Part shown: positions 26,404 through 34,513 of the stretch, piece after piece
Numbering within the stretch: the stretch's first letter is position 1
Layout: every line of letters starts with the position of its first letter
From: Nitrospira sp.
GTDB taxonomy: Bacteria > Nitrospirota > Nitrospiria > Nitrospirales > Nitrospiraceae
DNA: 64,000 nucleotides
Reading direction: 5' to 3'
Assembly (NCBI GenBank): GCA_029194675.1
Contig: JARFXP010000002.1
Span: forward strand, 744,001 to 808,000
Program-made: the position numbers and the translations under genes
The notes under the pieces: generated by a model
What the model was told of the DNA's origin: nothing
Seen by the model: the letters and a program-made list of their open reading frames with translations, nothing else
Databases searched by the model: none

Positions 26404-26650
26404 TCAGAAGTTCACGCGAAAAGTTGCCGCACCGACGTGGTTCGTGGTGCGGTAGGTGCCGTTGACGGTGGGATTGGGGCTGCCGGTCACTGTATGGGTA
26501 TCGAAGACCTAAGCTTGGTTAAAGACATCCAGGCCAATGGAGGATTTCGCCGAGAAGTTCTTTTCAGAGAAATGCAGTGAAGGGGAATAGCCATAGTCGG
26601 CCGTGGCGGGTATCCACACATGGACTGGATTGATTCCTACTTGAGGGGAA
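26404..26650 (-). pseudogene. C-terminal remnant of a TonB-dependent receptor-like outer-membrane protein
   Basis: One minus-strand frame reads about 80 residues of beta-barrel character: V-W-I-P-A-T-A-D-Y-G-Y, then S-I-G-L-D-V-F-N-Q-A, an in-frame TAG at 26509-26511, then V-F-D-T-H-T-V-T-G-S and H-V-G-A-A-T-F-R-V-N-F before the true stop at 26404. The final aromatic F is the outer-membrane protein signature. The rest of the gene is missing, cut off upstream near the IS200-type element. It is a decayed remnant. The exact upstream edge is approximate. Confidence 0.6.
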
Positions 26651-26703
26651 ATCATGTACTAAGTTGATCTACTAGAGCCTCAGGGTTACTTCAACTTGTG
26701 ATT

Positions 26704-26723
26704 CCCCGTAGCTTGCTACGGGG
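26704..26723. repeat. Left-end hairpin of the IS200-type element
   Basis: CCCCGTAGCTTGCTACGGGG is an 8-bp stem with an imperfect four-base loop region. It matches the right-end hairpin except for the compensating T-A/C-G pair, so the structure rather than the sequence is conserved. Confidence 0.75.
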
Positions 26724-26750
26724 ATCCTCTTCTCTGGTACCCTCTGGCGC

Positions 26751-27200
26751 ATGGTGGATCAGAGGGACAATGAGGTTCGTAAGGGAGCGCACTGTGCGTG
26801 GCAAATCCACTACCATATTGTGTTTCCAGTGAAATACCGCAACGCGCTGCTGGATGAGGAGGTGACAACGATTATCCAAGAAACGGCGGCAGAGATTGCG
26901 GAGCGGTTTCCGATTGAGATGGAAGCGATGGGAACGGACAAGAATCATATCCATCTCCTCTGCAGTGCCCATCTGAAAATGGCTCCAGGACGGATTGTCC
27001 AGGTGTTCAAGCGCATCACGGCCCGGGAAATCTTTCGACGGAAGCCAGCCGTCAAACGGGTCCTGTGGGGCGGGGAATTTTGGACCGATGGGTATGATGT
27101 GGCGACCGTGGGGGAGCGAGCGAACTGGCAGACCGTCGAGCGGTACGTGCAGCGGCAAGGGCAACCGCATGAGGATATTCGGCAACTCCGAATGTTTTAG
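26751..27200 (+). CDS. tnpA: IS200/IS605-family TnpA transposase (Y1, HUH)
   Basis: The 149-residue protein has the N-terminal H-Y-H-I-V-F-P-V-K-Y-R motif, the HUH metal-binding motif K-N-H-I-H-L-L (His66, His68) and a C-terminal tyrosine in V-E-R-Y-V-Q-R-Q-G that would attack DNA. The length is normal for the family. It acts on single-stranded element ends folded into hairpins. The gene is intact. No tnpB is adjacent. Confidence 0.9.
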   Translation: MVDQRDNEVRKGAHCAWQIHYHIVFPVKYRNALLDEEVTTIIQETAAEIAERFPIEMEAMGTDKNHIHLLCSAHLKMAPGRIVQVFKRITAREIFRRKPAVKRVLWGGEFWTDGYDVATVGERANWQTVERYVQRQGQPHEDIRQLRMF

Positions 27201-27210
27201 TTCTGTGATA

Positions 27211-27230
27211 CCCCGCAGCTTGCTGCGGGG
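27211..27230. repeat. Right-end hairpin of the IS200-type element
   Basis: CCCCGCAGCTTGCTGCGGGG is a near copy of the left hairpin with one compensated base pair changed. The group II intron 5' end begins 7 bp after it, so this hairpin may also have served as the intron target. Confidence 0.75.
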
Positions 27231-27237
27231 AGCTTCA

Positions 27238-27657
27238 GTGTGCCGGGCATGTTGAACAGCTTGAGGGTGAAAGTCCCTTCCTCAACCTGATGGAGGTGAA
27301 GGGGTAGCGAAGCGCAAGGGCACAGGTCGTGAGGGCGTGTCTGAAGGAAGCGTGGAGCAAACCTGCGCGCCGACGAACAGGAACCGGATACGAGGCGCGA
27401 GCGCCGGACGAGCACGCTGGAGATTGCGAAGTCCAGTTCCATCAAGGGCGTAAGACGTAGATCCGGCGGCGGTGCAGGGAAGGCGGTTCAACTGACCCCG
27501 GGAGATCTGTGCCGTGTCTCGGCAGCGAGACTGAAGGAGTCGAGAGACTCTTGAGCGCGACACAGAAGTCAGCAGACGGCATAGTAGGGGCGAAGGCCTC
27601 GAAGGCCGGAACGGCTCCCTCAACCGAGGGTGTAAGGGAGAGACCAGTAGGGCGTGC
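27238..27657 (+). mobile_element. 5' fragment of a group II intron (domain I region)
   Basis: The segment starts GTGTGCC, matching the conserved GUGYG intron 5' end. It then shows phrases seen in bacterial group II introns: GAGGGTGAAAGTCCCTT near the start, CCGACGAACAGGAACCGGAT near 27370-27390 and GAAGGCCTCGAAGGCCGGAA near 27590-27612. The reverse-transcriptase ORF that should follow is absent, because the intron is cut at 27657 by IS3 copy 2. Without domains V-VI and the RT it cannot splice or move. No 3' part of the intron was found elsewhere in the window. Confidence 0.75.
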
Positions 27658-27697
27658 TGACCCCGGTTGTCAATAGTGGACGCCATGAGTTGCCGCC

Positions 27698-28559
27698 TCA
27701 CGCCGCCAGCTGTTGACGAGCCCACTGCTGGGCAAACACCGCGGGCGAGCAATTTCCCAGCCTGGAATGCCGACGCTGACGGTTATAGAAAGAGCTCGAT
27801 GTACTCCGTGATCTCTCGCCGAGCCTGCTCCCGTGTTTCATACCGCCGGTGGTGCACCAGCTCATTCTTGAGCGTTCCCCAGAAACTCTCCATCGGCGCG
27901 TTATCATAGCAGTTGCCCTTCCGACTCATAGACGGGGTCAGGCCGAACTGCCGCAATTGCGCTTGATAGTCCTGGGCACAATATTGAGAGCCGCGATCAG
28001 AATGATGAATGAGCCCCGGGGCCGGGCGCTTGGTGTCGAGAGCGTTCCTGAGCGCCCCCTGCACCAAGTCCGTCGTCATCCGCGCCCCCATCGCATGCCC
28101 AACCACCTCACATGTATACAGATCTTTGATCCCCGCCAGATACAACCACCCTTCTGCGGTGGGGATATACGTGATGTCGGTGACCCAGGTCTCGTTCGGG
28201 CGCGTGGCGACAAACGTTTGGGCCAAGACATTCTCCGCCACCGGCAGCGAGTGCTTTGAATCCGTCGTGGTCGTGAACCAGCGCACCTGTTTGCAACGTA
28301 GTCTCAGTTTCTTGCGTAGCCGTTTGATGCGTCCGACCCCAGCGGGGAACCCATCCTCACGCAATTCCGCTTGGAGACGTTCCGGCCCATAGGTCTGCCG
28401 GGTGCGCACATGCGCGGCCTGGATCGCCACTTCTAGGCGCGCGTTCTCCTGAGCGCGCTTCGAGGGACGGCGCGTGCGCCAGGCATAGTACCCACTTCGG
28501 GACACCTCCAGCACCCGACACAACACACTCAGGGGATACTGGGGCCGCAGCGTCCTCAT
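27698..28559 (-). pseudogene. IS3-family OrfB, copy 2, broken by a 1-bp insertion
   Basis: The frame matches copy 1 OrfB through the D, D and E catalytic motifs. After E-Y-I-E-L-F an extra A (near 27787-27791) shifts the frame, giving a stop at 27783. The last 40 residues (N-R-Q-R-R-H-S-R-L-G-N to the end) are in another frame. One substitution changes H-A-R-G to H-A-M-G. Loss of the conserved tail R-H-S-x-L-G probably inactivates it. Confidence 0.85.
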
Positions 28560-28873
28560 GAGCGCGTACCGGGCAGCTGCGCCTTGGCAAAGTACGCGGT
28601 GGCTTTTTTTAAGATGTCGCGCTCCATCCGCGCCTCGGCCAGGTCGCGCTTCAGCCGAGAGACCTCGGCCTCCAGCTCTGTCACGGGCCGTCGGCTCTCC
28701 CCCAGCGTCGCGAGCTGACCGCGCCGGGCTCGACACACCCAGTTCTCGAGCGTCTTGCCCGACATGGCCAGGCGTCTTGCTACCTCTGGAATCGTCAACT
28801 TCTGTTCCAGGACCAGCTGCACCGCTTGCTCACGGAACTCCTTCGTATACTGCTGTCGCGGAACTCGTTCCAT
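28556..28873 (-). CDS. IS3-family transposase OrfA (HTH), copy 2
   Basis: The 105-residue protein is identical in translation to OrfA of copy 1: HTH region (V-A-R-R-L-A-M-S-G-K-T-L) followed by a leucine-rich coil and the slippery-site codons. The gene itself is intact, but its OrfB partner in this copy is frameshifted near its end, so any OrfAB product would be altered at the C-terminus. Confidence 0.88.
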   Translation of the reverse strand: MERVPRQQYTKEFREQAVQLVLEQKLTIPEVARRLAMSGKTLENWVCRARRGQLATLGESRRPVTELEAEVSRLKRDLAEARMERDILKKATAYFAKAQLPGTRS

Positions 28874-28933
28874 CTCACACCTCCAGACCTCAGATCATAG
28901 GTTGAAGGCGTCCACTTTTTCGAGCCTAGCACA

Positions 28934-29319
28934 GTCAGCAGTTTCAAGGGCCGCCCATCCTGGGTCCGTTCCATCACACAGTCATAGGCCCACACCTGAG
29001 TCGGAGAGAGCGGGCGCCGCCGCAGCCATGAGCCATCGGCCACCCAGAGCCGCGCGCGTTGGGGCTGCTTCTGGGGCACCTTGAGCCCCTCCTCACGCCA
29101 AATCCGCTCCACGCGGTTGAGGTGGACGCGCCACCCTTCTTGTTGGAGCAGGGTCGTGATCCGCCGGTACCCATACCGCCCATAGGCAGGAGCGAGTGCC
29201 ACGATCCGTGTTCGCAGCGGCTCCTCATCATCTGGTCGGCAGGGTACATACTGCTGCGTGGCCCGGCATTGTCCCACCACACGACAGGCCCGGCATTCCG
29301 ACACGGTCAAGGCAGCCAC
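28934..29319 (-). pseudogene. Truncated IS407-type OrfB transposase
   Basis: The frame encodes the start of an IS407-group OrfB: Y-G-R-Y-G-Y-R-R-I-T-T-L-L-Q-Q-E-G-W, then G-L-K-V-P-Q-K-Q and W-A-Y-D-C-V containing the first catalytic Asp. It ends at L-K-L-L-T-V, where intact relatives continue L-D-E-F-T-R. The second Asp and the Glu are missing, so it is inactive. Frameshifting from orfA would normally supply its N-terminus. Confidence 0.8.
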
Positions 29320-29354
29320 GGCATGCTGAACTGCCTCCCGCCGTCGGGCCGGGC

Positions 29355-29633
29355 TTAGAAGTTTCCCGCCGCCACCTCCTTCAGGATGCTGTTATCAAGG
29401 GAGAGGTCAGCCACCAGGCGCTTGAGCCGGGCATTCTCCTGTTCCAAGCCCTTCAACCGTTTGGCCTGATCGACCCGCAAGCCACCGTACTCTTTCTTCC
29501 ACCGGTAATAGGTCTGTTCGGTGATGCCTAACTTGCGGCAGGCCTCGGCGAGCCCGAGGCCTCGGCCCGTTGCAAGCTCGATGGTCCGCAAATGTCCGAT
29601 GATGTCTTCCGCTCTGTACCGTTTCCGTGCCAT
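29355..29633 (-). CDS. IS407-type OrfA (HTH) of a truncated element
   Basis: The 92-residue protein has the IS407/IS3 orfA helix-turn-helix (C-R-K-L-G-I-T-E-Q-T-Y-Y-R-W-K-K-E-Y-G-G). It is followed by the coil L-E-Q-E-N-A-R-L-K-R-L and the typical end D-N-S-I-L-K-E-V. It is complete, but its orfB is truncated, so it is a residual gene. Confidence 0.85.
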   Translation of the reverse strand: MARKRYRAEDIIGHLRTIELATGRGLGLAEACRKLGITEQTYYRWKKEYGGLRVDQAKRLKGLEQENARLKRLVADLSLDNSILKEVAAGNF

Positions 29634-29782
29634 CGGTCCCCCTCCTTGATTGGGCCAGCGAGCCTAACTGCACCTCTGGCCTGGTTTTAAGGGGGAAGGT
29701 CACCGATGGCATGACAGTTGCTGAACCTGTATGCCGAGCCGGGCAGATCACTTACGAAATTCCTCCAAGGAGGAGACTCTCG

Positions 29783-31030
29783 ATGATTCGACTCCAACCA
29801 GCAGCAATGGGTGCCTGCATTCTTGCCAGTGCCCTCGGGCAAGCTGTGACGGTCGACGCGGCAACGTACTATGTCGCCACGAGTGGAAGCGATTACAACC
29901 CGGGCACCAGCTCACAACCGTGGCGAACCATAGCCCATGCGGCCCGCACGATGATCGCCGGAGATACCACCTATGTGCGGGGTGGAACCTACAAAGAGGG
30001 GCTGATCCAATTCGGACGATCGGGAACCTCGTCGGCTCCGATCAAGCTCCTCAATGCGTCGGGCCAGTTCCCCATCATTGATTTTGTCGACAAGGCTCTT
30101 ACGAAACAGGTTAATTTCAAGAACTACGCTGGGTATCAGAAGGCGATCGGCTGGATCACGATTGAAGGATTTGAGATCCGGAATGGGTATAATGGTCTCA
30201 AAATCGATAATGGTAATGACATCACCATTCGGCGGAATTGGATTCACCACAACCTTATGCAAGGGATTTTCGGAAATGGCCCCAGGATTCTGATCGATCG
30301 GAACAGGATCAATCACAATGGACGCTTTGCTGCCTGTGCCACGACACCATCCGTGTGCAACTTGGATCATGGCATTTACCTGAACGGCACGGCGGTCACG
30401 ATCACCAGCAATCTCATTTATGACAATCTGGGCTATGGCATTCAAGCAAATGGGACAGTCAGTTATAAGCCTACAGTCCATCCGGGACCGGAGTACGCGT
30501 TGTCGAATAATTGGGTCATCGCCAACAACACCATGGCGTACCAAGCCCAGGGGAGCGGCATGGTCGCCTGGGGGTCAACCCTCCAGAATCTGAAGGTTGA
30601 GAATAATATTTTCTACGAGAATGGCGTGAGACGGACCGCTTCCTATACAAACGGGGTGACGTTCATCTCGATGGGGAGCACAGGCATTGTGATTCGAAAT
30701 AATTACGCCTGCGCGACTGGAGCAGGTTCGACGGTCTTTCTCAGCGCTGGCGCCACTCAAGGGGTCAATTACACAGCCTCCGGCAACATCGTCACCACGA
30801 CCAATCCCGGATTCGTCAATGCTCCAAGTACACTGGTGGCGTCTCCCAACTTTGCGCTGACCTCTCACAGCCCAGTCATTAACAAGGGCTTGACCACGAC
30901 GGCCAAACTAGCTTACGACGGCGTTGTTCGGCCCCAAGAAGGCGCCTACGATGTAGGTGCCTATGAATACTATATGGGGGGCACCATCGCCCAACTGCCC
31001 ATTGCGCCAACTTCGGCCACAGCATTCTAA
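29783..31030 (+). CDS. Secreted right-handed beta-helix protein
   Basis: The ATG at 29783 follows AGGAGGAG and starts a signal peptide (M-I-R-L-Q-P-A-A-M-G-A-C-I-L-A, cleavage near V-D-A-A), so the longer upstream frame is rejected. The 415-residue protein has the DUF1565-like start T-Y-Y-V-A-T-S-G-S-D-Y-N-P-G-T and P-W-R-T-I-A-H-A. Parallel beta-helix rungs follow (I-T-I-E-G-F-E-I-R-N-G, I-T-I-R-R-N-W-I-H-H-N, I-T-S-N-L-I-Y-D-N). It ends in V-G-A-Y-E-Y. Such proteins bind or cleave polysaccharide at the cell surface; no catalytic residues can be assigned. A putative lipoprotein gene follows. Confidence 0.82.
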   Translation: MIRLQPAAMGACILASALGQAVTVDAATYYVATSGSDYNPGTSSQPWRTIAHAARTMIAGDTTYVRGGTYKEGLIQFGRSGTSSAPIKLLNASGQFPIIDFVDKALTKQVNFKNYAGYQKAIGWITIEGFEIRNGYNGLKIDNGNDITIRRNWIHHNLMQGIFGNGPRILIDRNRINHNGRFAACATTPSVCNLDHGIYLNGTAVTITSNLIYDNLGYGIQANGTVSYKPTVHPGPEYALSNNWVIANNTMAYQAQGSGMVAWGSTLQNLKVENNIFYENGVRRTASYTNGVTFISMGSTGIVIRNNYACATGAGSTVFLSAGATQGVNYTASGNIVTTTNPGFVNAPSTLVASPNFALTSHSPVINKGLTTTAKLAYDGVVRPQEGAYDVGAYEYYMGGTIAQLPIAPTSATAF

Positions 31031-31161
31031 TGTTCAGAAGCGTCCGGTGACCTGACGTTGGGGGCATACTGCCCCCAGACGTGAGGTGGCGGTGTCTCCG
31101 GCGAAAGCGAAGACACGCGCCGCCGTTCAAGAATATTCACCTAAATCTGAGGGAGTTTCTT

Positions 31162-31671
31162 ATGCTGAGAAACGCGATTTCGCTTGGTCTCGTCCATCGA
31201 AATTTCACGATTGCGATCGCCCAGGTCATAGTGTTGGGCCTTATCGCCTTCCCACTAGCTGGATGTGGTGCCGACGGACAAGGGGGACCGACTCTTTCGT
31301 CTCTTTCCACACCATCCGACACCCATTCGGGTGAAGGTACGCAGTCGAAGTCTAACCCTGCTACAACGGGATCTCCGGTCGATGACGACCCAACAACAAC
31401 ATCGACAGATCACGCGACCTCACATGCGGCCGTGGAATACAAGACCGCAGAACACGCGGACGAAGAACAGGCGATCGCACATGCGGTGGCAGATTCTGAC
31501 CATTCAGCCGGAACGGAACCTGCTGAAGGAGAGGAAGACCCGACCGTCTCGGTGAGCCCCACTCGGACCGGCGCTAAAAACCGTAACGGGGTCGGATCCC
31601 ATTACTGGGCTGTCGCGTCAATAATCGGTGACCGTCCAATCAGACCCTCGCGACGTTCAATATTGAAATGA
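31162..31671 (+). CDS. Putative lipoprotein with low-complexity Thr/Ser/Ala/Glu-rich region
   Basis: The ATG at 31162 has GAGGGAG 7-8 bp upstream; a longer frame starting at 31081 lacks support. The 169-residue product has a lipoprotein signal ending L-A-G-C. The mature part is dominated by Ser/Thr/His/Ala/Glu-rich disordered sequence (T-T-S-T-D-H-A-T-S-H-A, D-E-E-Q-A-I-A-H-A). No domain is recognised. It follows the beta-helix gene in the same direction and may be its membrane-anchored partner; this is inference. Confidence 0.6.
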   Translation: MLRNAISLGLVHRNFTIAIAQVIVLGLIAFPLAGCGADGQGGPTLSSLSTPSDTHSGEGTQSKSNPATTGSPVDDDPTTTSTDHATSHAAVEYKTAEHADEEQAIAHAVADSDHSAGTEPAEGEEDPTVSVSPTRTGAKNRNGVGSHYWAVASIIGDRPIRPSRRSILK

Positions 31672-31811
31672 TGGTTGGCTCGAAGGTGTTGGGCGGAGGC
31701 CTTCACGGTTGACGGAAGCGTCCACATGGCAAACGAATGCTGCGTGATTCATGTGTCTGTTTTACCGGACTATCGCAAACTGACCCCCTGACGATTAGTT
31801 CAAGTATTGAT

Positions 31812-32015
31812 TCATTTGTCCCGCCCGTGGCGCAGGATGCTAACAATGCCAACGAGGATGATCACGGCTGCGACCATCCCATACCAGGGCAGGATGGCCC
31901 ATGGATCGCTGTGCTTGACGTAGCTCATGATCCAATGACCGGCAAACACAAGGCCCAACACGATCAGCGCTGCAACAACGAGGCTTCCTTCACGCTGCGA
32001 CTTATCAGCGGGCAT
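31812..32015 (-). CDS. Small protein with two predicted membrane helices
   Basis: The 67-residue frame has two hydrophobic segments (about 11-30, L-V-V-A-A-L-I-V-L-G-L-V-F-A-G, and about 42-60, W-Y-G-M-V-A-A-V-I-I-L-V-G-I-V). Charged ends flank them (M-P-A-D-K-S-Q-R and R-H-G-R-D-K). The regular membrane pattern in a region otherwise without genes supports coding. Function unknown. Confidence 0.5.
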   Translation of the reverse strand: MPADKSQREGSLVVAALIVLGLVFAGHWIMSYVKHSDPWAILPWYGMVAAVIILVGIVSILRHGRDK

Positions 32016-32494
32016 GCGTCAGCTCTTGAAAATCCGCATCGCAGTCTTATAGCTCCGTTCCCACCAACAGCTTGCAGGAATACAGGGGAGTCGACGCTGG
32101 CCGTCGACGAAACGCCTGACTACTTGTGCGCCGAGCAAATTCGTTCATCGTACACAAAACGGTTGAGCGTTGGCGAATCTGGCCGGCGATCAAGCGCCTC
32201 TGTCGGGAGAACCTGTGGCAGCTTGCATCGCCGTCATCATGAATCATGAGCTTTCTCGATGATCTGGAGCGGCATAGAGCCTATGAGCGGTCAAGAGAGA
32301 TCGAACGTCTTTCATCACCATAATTTGTGGCCGACTGAAGCGGGGCAGCGTTGGGCCAGATCGCCGTGCCGCCCGCGTACTCTTCGCCCCCACCAAGATC
32401 GGCAACGTCATCGACACGCGGCTCTTCTACAGCAGTTGCCGTCGCGTCGTCAAGAAGGGCACCCCGCCCTCTTTGTCACCGGATGAGAGAACAA
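32016..32494. other. Stretch without a supported gene
   Basis: Several short frames exist on both strands but none has a convincing start, composition or motif. I see nothing here beyond possible old gene debris leading into a dispersed repeat at 32495. Confidence 0.5.
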
Positions 32495-32522
32495 AGGGTC
32501 AAGCCTTGTTCTGTGCATCACC
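32495..32522. repeat. Dispersed REP-like repeat, diverged copy
   Basis: The core GGGTCAAGCCTTGTTCTGTGCAT-like sequence resembles the copies at 38573, 44851 and 49291 (GGTCAAG-xCTTG-TGTGCAT). It lacks the CCGTTGAG extension that those copies share. Confidence 0.5.
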
Positions 32523-32670
32523 AAAGTCGAGGCTGTATTTCCGAGGGGCGCACAACAAGCTGTGGCCCAGCAATGAAGCGGGCTGGAGAACGTCCGTCGC
32601 TGGCGACAGGCTAGATTCACACGACGAGGTCTGCAAGCTGCTAAGAAAATAAGATGCGCCGCAAGGTTGG

Positions 32671-32970
32671 TCATCGGATCCGTTTGCGCGAAGGGTGATA
32701 CACAGCCAGTTCTTCGCGCTTGCCGATTGCCACGACTTCCACAATCACCTCTTGCTCGATGATACGGTAGACGATTCTGACGCCCTTCTTAGCCTCATAG
32801 TGCTTGTAATAGCCTGTGAGGTTGAGTCCGGCTTTATTTCCGAGATGCTCCCCGAGGAGAGGAGACGTTTCGAGCTTCTTGAGTTGCTTGGCAACAGGTT
32901 GTTTCAGAAAGCCATCGAGGCGGCGAAAGTCGTCGGCTGTATCCACCGTGAGCGTGACGTTATAGCGCAA
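32671..32970 (-). CDS. RelE/ParE-family toxin
   Basis: The 99-residue protein begins at a TTG (M-R-Y-N-V-T-L-T-V) overlapping the antitoxin 3' end by 11 bp. It has the RelE pattern: D-D-F-R-R-L-D-G-F-L, then L-N-L-T-G-Y-Y-K-H-Y-E-A and G-V-R-I-V-Y-R-I, and ends V-V-A-I-G-K-R-E. RelE toxins cleave mRNA on the ribosome. It follows an antitoxin gene in one operon. The start codon is the least certain part. Confidence 0.8.
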   Translation of the reverse strand: MRYNVTLTVDTADDFRRLDGFLKQPVAKQLKKLETSPLLGEHLGNKAGLNLTGYYKHYEAKKGVRIVYRIIEQEVIVEVVAIGKREELAVYHPSRKRIR

Positions 32971-33253
32971 GGCGTTGTTGCTTCACCAAGGCGTCAAGGC
33001 TGATGGATTTACGGGGCTTGCGGCCTTTTCGTTGTTGCACGAGGCGGTAGATCTCAAGATGCTCCAACAGACTAAGTGCCTCCGCCATGGTTTCGCATTC
33101 TTCGACAGGAAGGGGAATGGCCTCCAGATGATTATTTTTCACGACGGCTACGCGGCGACGGCGTTTCTCGCTCAGATCAGCCAATACTTGGCTAAAGCGC
33201 CGCGCGACTTTCGATGCGCTGAGCAGTTCGTCTTTCTTGTAAGCAACGGCCAT
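32960..33253 (-). CDS. Antitoxin of the RelE-type module
   Basis: The ATG at 33253 (M-A-V-A-Y-K-K-D) is chosen over one four codons upstream. The 97-residue protein has a Phd/RelB-like start (L-L-S-A-S-K-V-A-R-R-F-S-Q-V-L-A-D-L), V-A-V-V-K-N-N-H-L-E-A-I-P-L and a basic tail (R-K-G-R-K-P-R-K-S). The 11-bp overlap with the toxin indicates translational coupling. Confidence 0.8.
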   Translation of the reverse strand: MAVAYKKDELLSASKVARRFSQVLADLSEKRRRRVAVVKNNHLEAIPLPVEECETMAEALSLLEHLEIYRLVQQRKGRKPRKSISLDALVKQQRLAL

Positions 33254-33536
33254 GGTGCATCTCATAGTAATAAATTACGCGTGTGACATAGCGCATAATT
33301 GTCGTAGTCTCAACTCGTTATCAGAATACATGCAATGCCGACAAAGCAGTCCACGTCGTCACCGCCGATCCAATTGTGGTTTGTGTCTGATGCTCCGGTC
33401 AGATCACCGATGTCGGTCTGGCCTCTGCGATGGCATAGGGAGCGTGGGTGCGAACGGGATAACGGGCGACCCGACGGCGGGCGAACCTCCGATAAGACCA
33501 TCCCTGGCGATCTCGGTCCAATACTAGGGCCTGTCA

Positions 33537-33926
33537 TCAATTAAGCCATGTGATGGAGGCAGCGAGATAGATTGCGCCAAGGAAGTTGGCCGCGCGTTTG
33601 TCGTAGCGTGTAGCAATCGCGCGGAATTGTTTGAGTCTGGCAAAAAAGTTCTCGATCAGGTGCCGTGCCCTGTACAGGGCTTTATCGTATGCTCGGGTGG
33701 TTGTTCTGTTGGATTTTGGCGGGATGACGATATTCTTGCCCGCTTGTTGCAACGGCTGGATTATCCGTTCATCGGCGTCAAACGCCTTGTCGGCGAGGAT
33801 CGTGTCGGCGTCGATGCCGGGAAGAAGGGCATCGGCCCCATCAAGGTCATGCGCCTGGCCTGGTGTGAGATGAAAACTCGTGGGATTGCCCAGCGCATCG
33901 CAGGTGGCGTGGATTTTCGTGGTCAA
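33537..33926 (-). CDS. IS5/IS427-type transposase, C-terminal frame
   Basis: The 129-residue frame carries the second half of the DDE domain: T-T-K-I-H-A-T-C-D, then I-L-A-D-K-A-F-D-A-D with the second Asp. H-L-I-E-N-F-F-A-R-L-K-Q-F-R follows with the catalytic Glu, and A-S-I-T-W-L-N closes it. It overlaps the N-terminal frame by 4 bp, so the active enzyme is made by programmed frameshifting. Confidence 0.85.
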   Translation of the reverse strand: MTTKIHATCDALGNPTSFHLTPGQAHDLDGADALLPGIDADTILADKAFDADERIIQPLQQAGKNIVIPPKSNRTTTRAYDKALYRARHLIENFFARLKQFRAIATRYDKRAANFLGAIYLAASITWLN

Positions 33927-34297
33927 TCCTCCTTTGCTGCGTCCGATCGCTTCCTGTTCGCGATGCCCCCTTTTGCGCCCGCACTGTGCTGGTGAGCACG
34001 GACGATCGTTGAATCGATCATGGCGTATCCGTTGTCGGGATCATCGGCCAGACGCTCGAACACCTGCTTCCAGACACCGCCCTTGCTCCAGCGCGTATGA
34101 CGCGTGTGGATCACCCGGAAATCCCCGAACCGCTCCGGCAGATCCCGCCATGGGATCCCGGCACGGTAACGGTACAAAACAGCCTCCACAAACAGTCGGT
34201 TGTCTTTCGCTGTCACACCCACTGCGCCTTCACGCCCTGGCAGCAGTTTCTCGATCTTCTCCCATTGGTCATCACGCAACCCGTATCGTCTCACCAT
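33923..34297 (-). CDS. IS5/IS427-type transposase, N-terminal frame
   Basis: The ATG at 34297 (M-V-R-R-Y-G-L-R-D-D-Q-W) is the family start; a longer frame reaches the element end without support. The 124-residue product has the DUF4096 domain (I-P-W-R-D-L-P-E-R-F-G) and the first catalytic Asp in A-M-I-D-S-T-I-V-R-A-H. It ends in A-K-E-D, where the frameshift into the next frame would take place. Confidence 0.85.
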   Translation of the reverse strand: MVRRYGLRDDQWEKIEKLLPGREGAVGVTAKDNRLFVEAVLYRYRAGIPWRDLPERFGDFRVIHTRHTRWSKGGVWKQVFERLADDPDNGYAMIDSTIVRAHQHSAGAKGGIANRKRSDAAKED

Positions 34298-34513
34298 CCG
34301 CAGGCCCCTCCCTCGGCCTGTGGATGAGTGAATCACAACATTATGGCTCTGTGAACCCAGAAAATTAATTGATGACACGCCTTAGTTGTGCTCGTTGACC
34401 AACCCAGGAACAGATTTCTCAGTACACACGTGAATGAATCAGACGTTCCTCAAGTCTGGTACATTGAGACAGTTGAAGATATTTCTGTCTGGAGTTCACC
34501 GACACTGAGCAGG

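Larger units (their letters stand above)
26691..27237 (+). mobile_element. IS200/IS605-type single-gene insertion sequence
   Basis: A Y1 transposase gene is bracketed by two similar 20-bp hairpins in the same orientation, at 26704-26723 and 27211-27230. This is the layout expected for a single-strand transposing IS200-type element whose ends are recognised as hairpins. The outer boundaries are approximate because such elements make no target duplication. A group II intron fragment starts immediately after the right hairpin. Confidence 0.75.
27658..28933 (-). mobile_element. IS3-family insertion sequence, copy 2 (frameshifted transposase)
   Basis: This 1276-bp copy is almost identical to the one at 7817-9091 and has the same ends and orientation. 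I see one extra A in an A-run near 27789 and only a few base substitutions. It has no target duplication: the left flank is a group II intron fragment and the right flank an IS407-type fragment. This implies a deletion or recombination after insertion. Confidence 0.88.
28934..29702 (-). mobile_element. Truncated IS3-family element, IS407-type
   Basis: Only the 5' part of a second, unrelated IS3-family element is present: orfA and the first half of orfB on the minus strand. It is cut at 28934 by IS3 copy 2 in the middle of the integrase domain. The outer end is probably near 29702, where the reverse strand starts TGACCTTCCCCCTT. The missing half is not found on the other side of IS3 copy 2. 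Confidence 0.75.
33528..34381 (-). mobile_element. IS5-family (IS427 group) insertion sequence
   Basis: The element is 854 bp with inverted ends GGCCTGTCATCAATTA and its partner GGCGTGTCATCAATTA (one mismatch). It is flanked by CTAG on the left and TTAG on the right, consistent with a YTAR target. Two overlapping frames encode one transposase by frameshift. It appears complete. Confidence 0.85.

Noticed and set aside
27267..27752. A 157-codon frame across the intron fragment and IS3 end
   Set aside because: It spans the junction of two mobile elements and reads structured RNA sequence as protein; no family features are present.
33310..33540. A 76-codon minus-strand frame ahead of the IS5 element
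   Set aside because: It has no start signal or domain and ends inside the IS end; it may be debris but cannot be supported.
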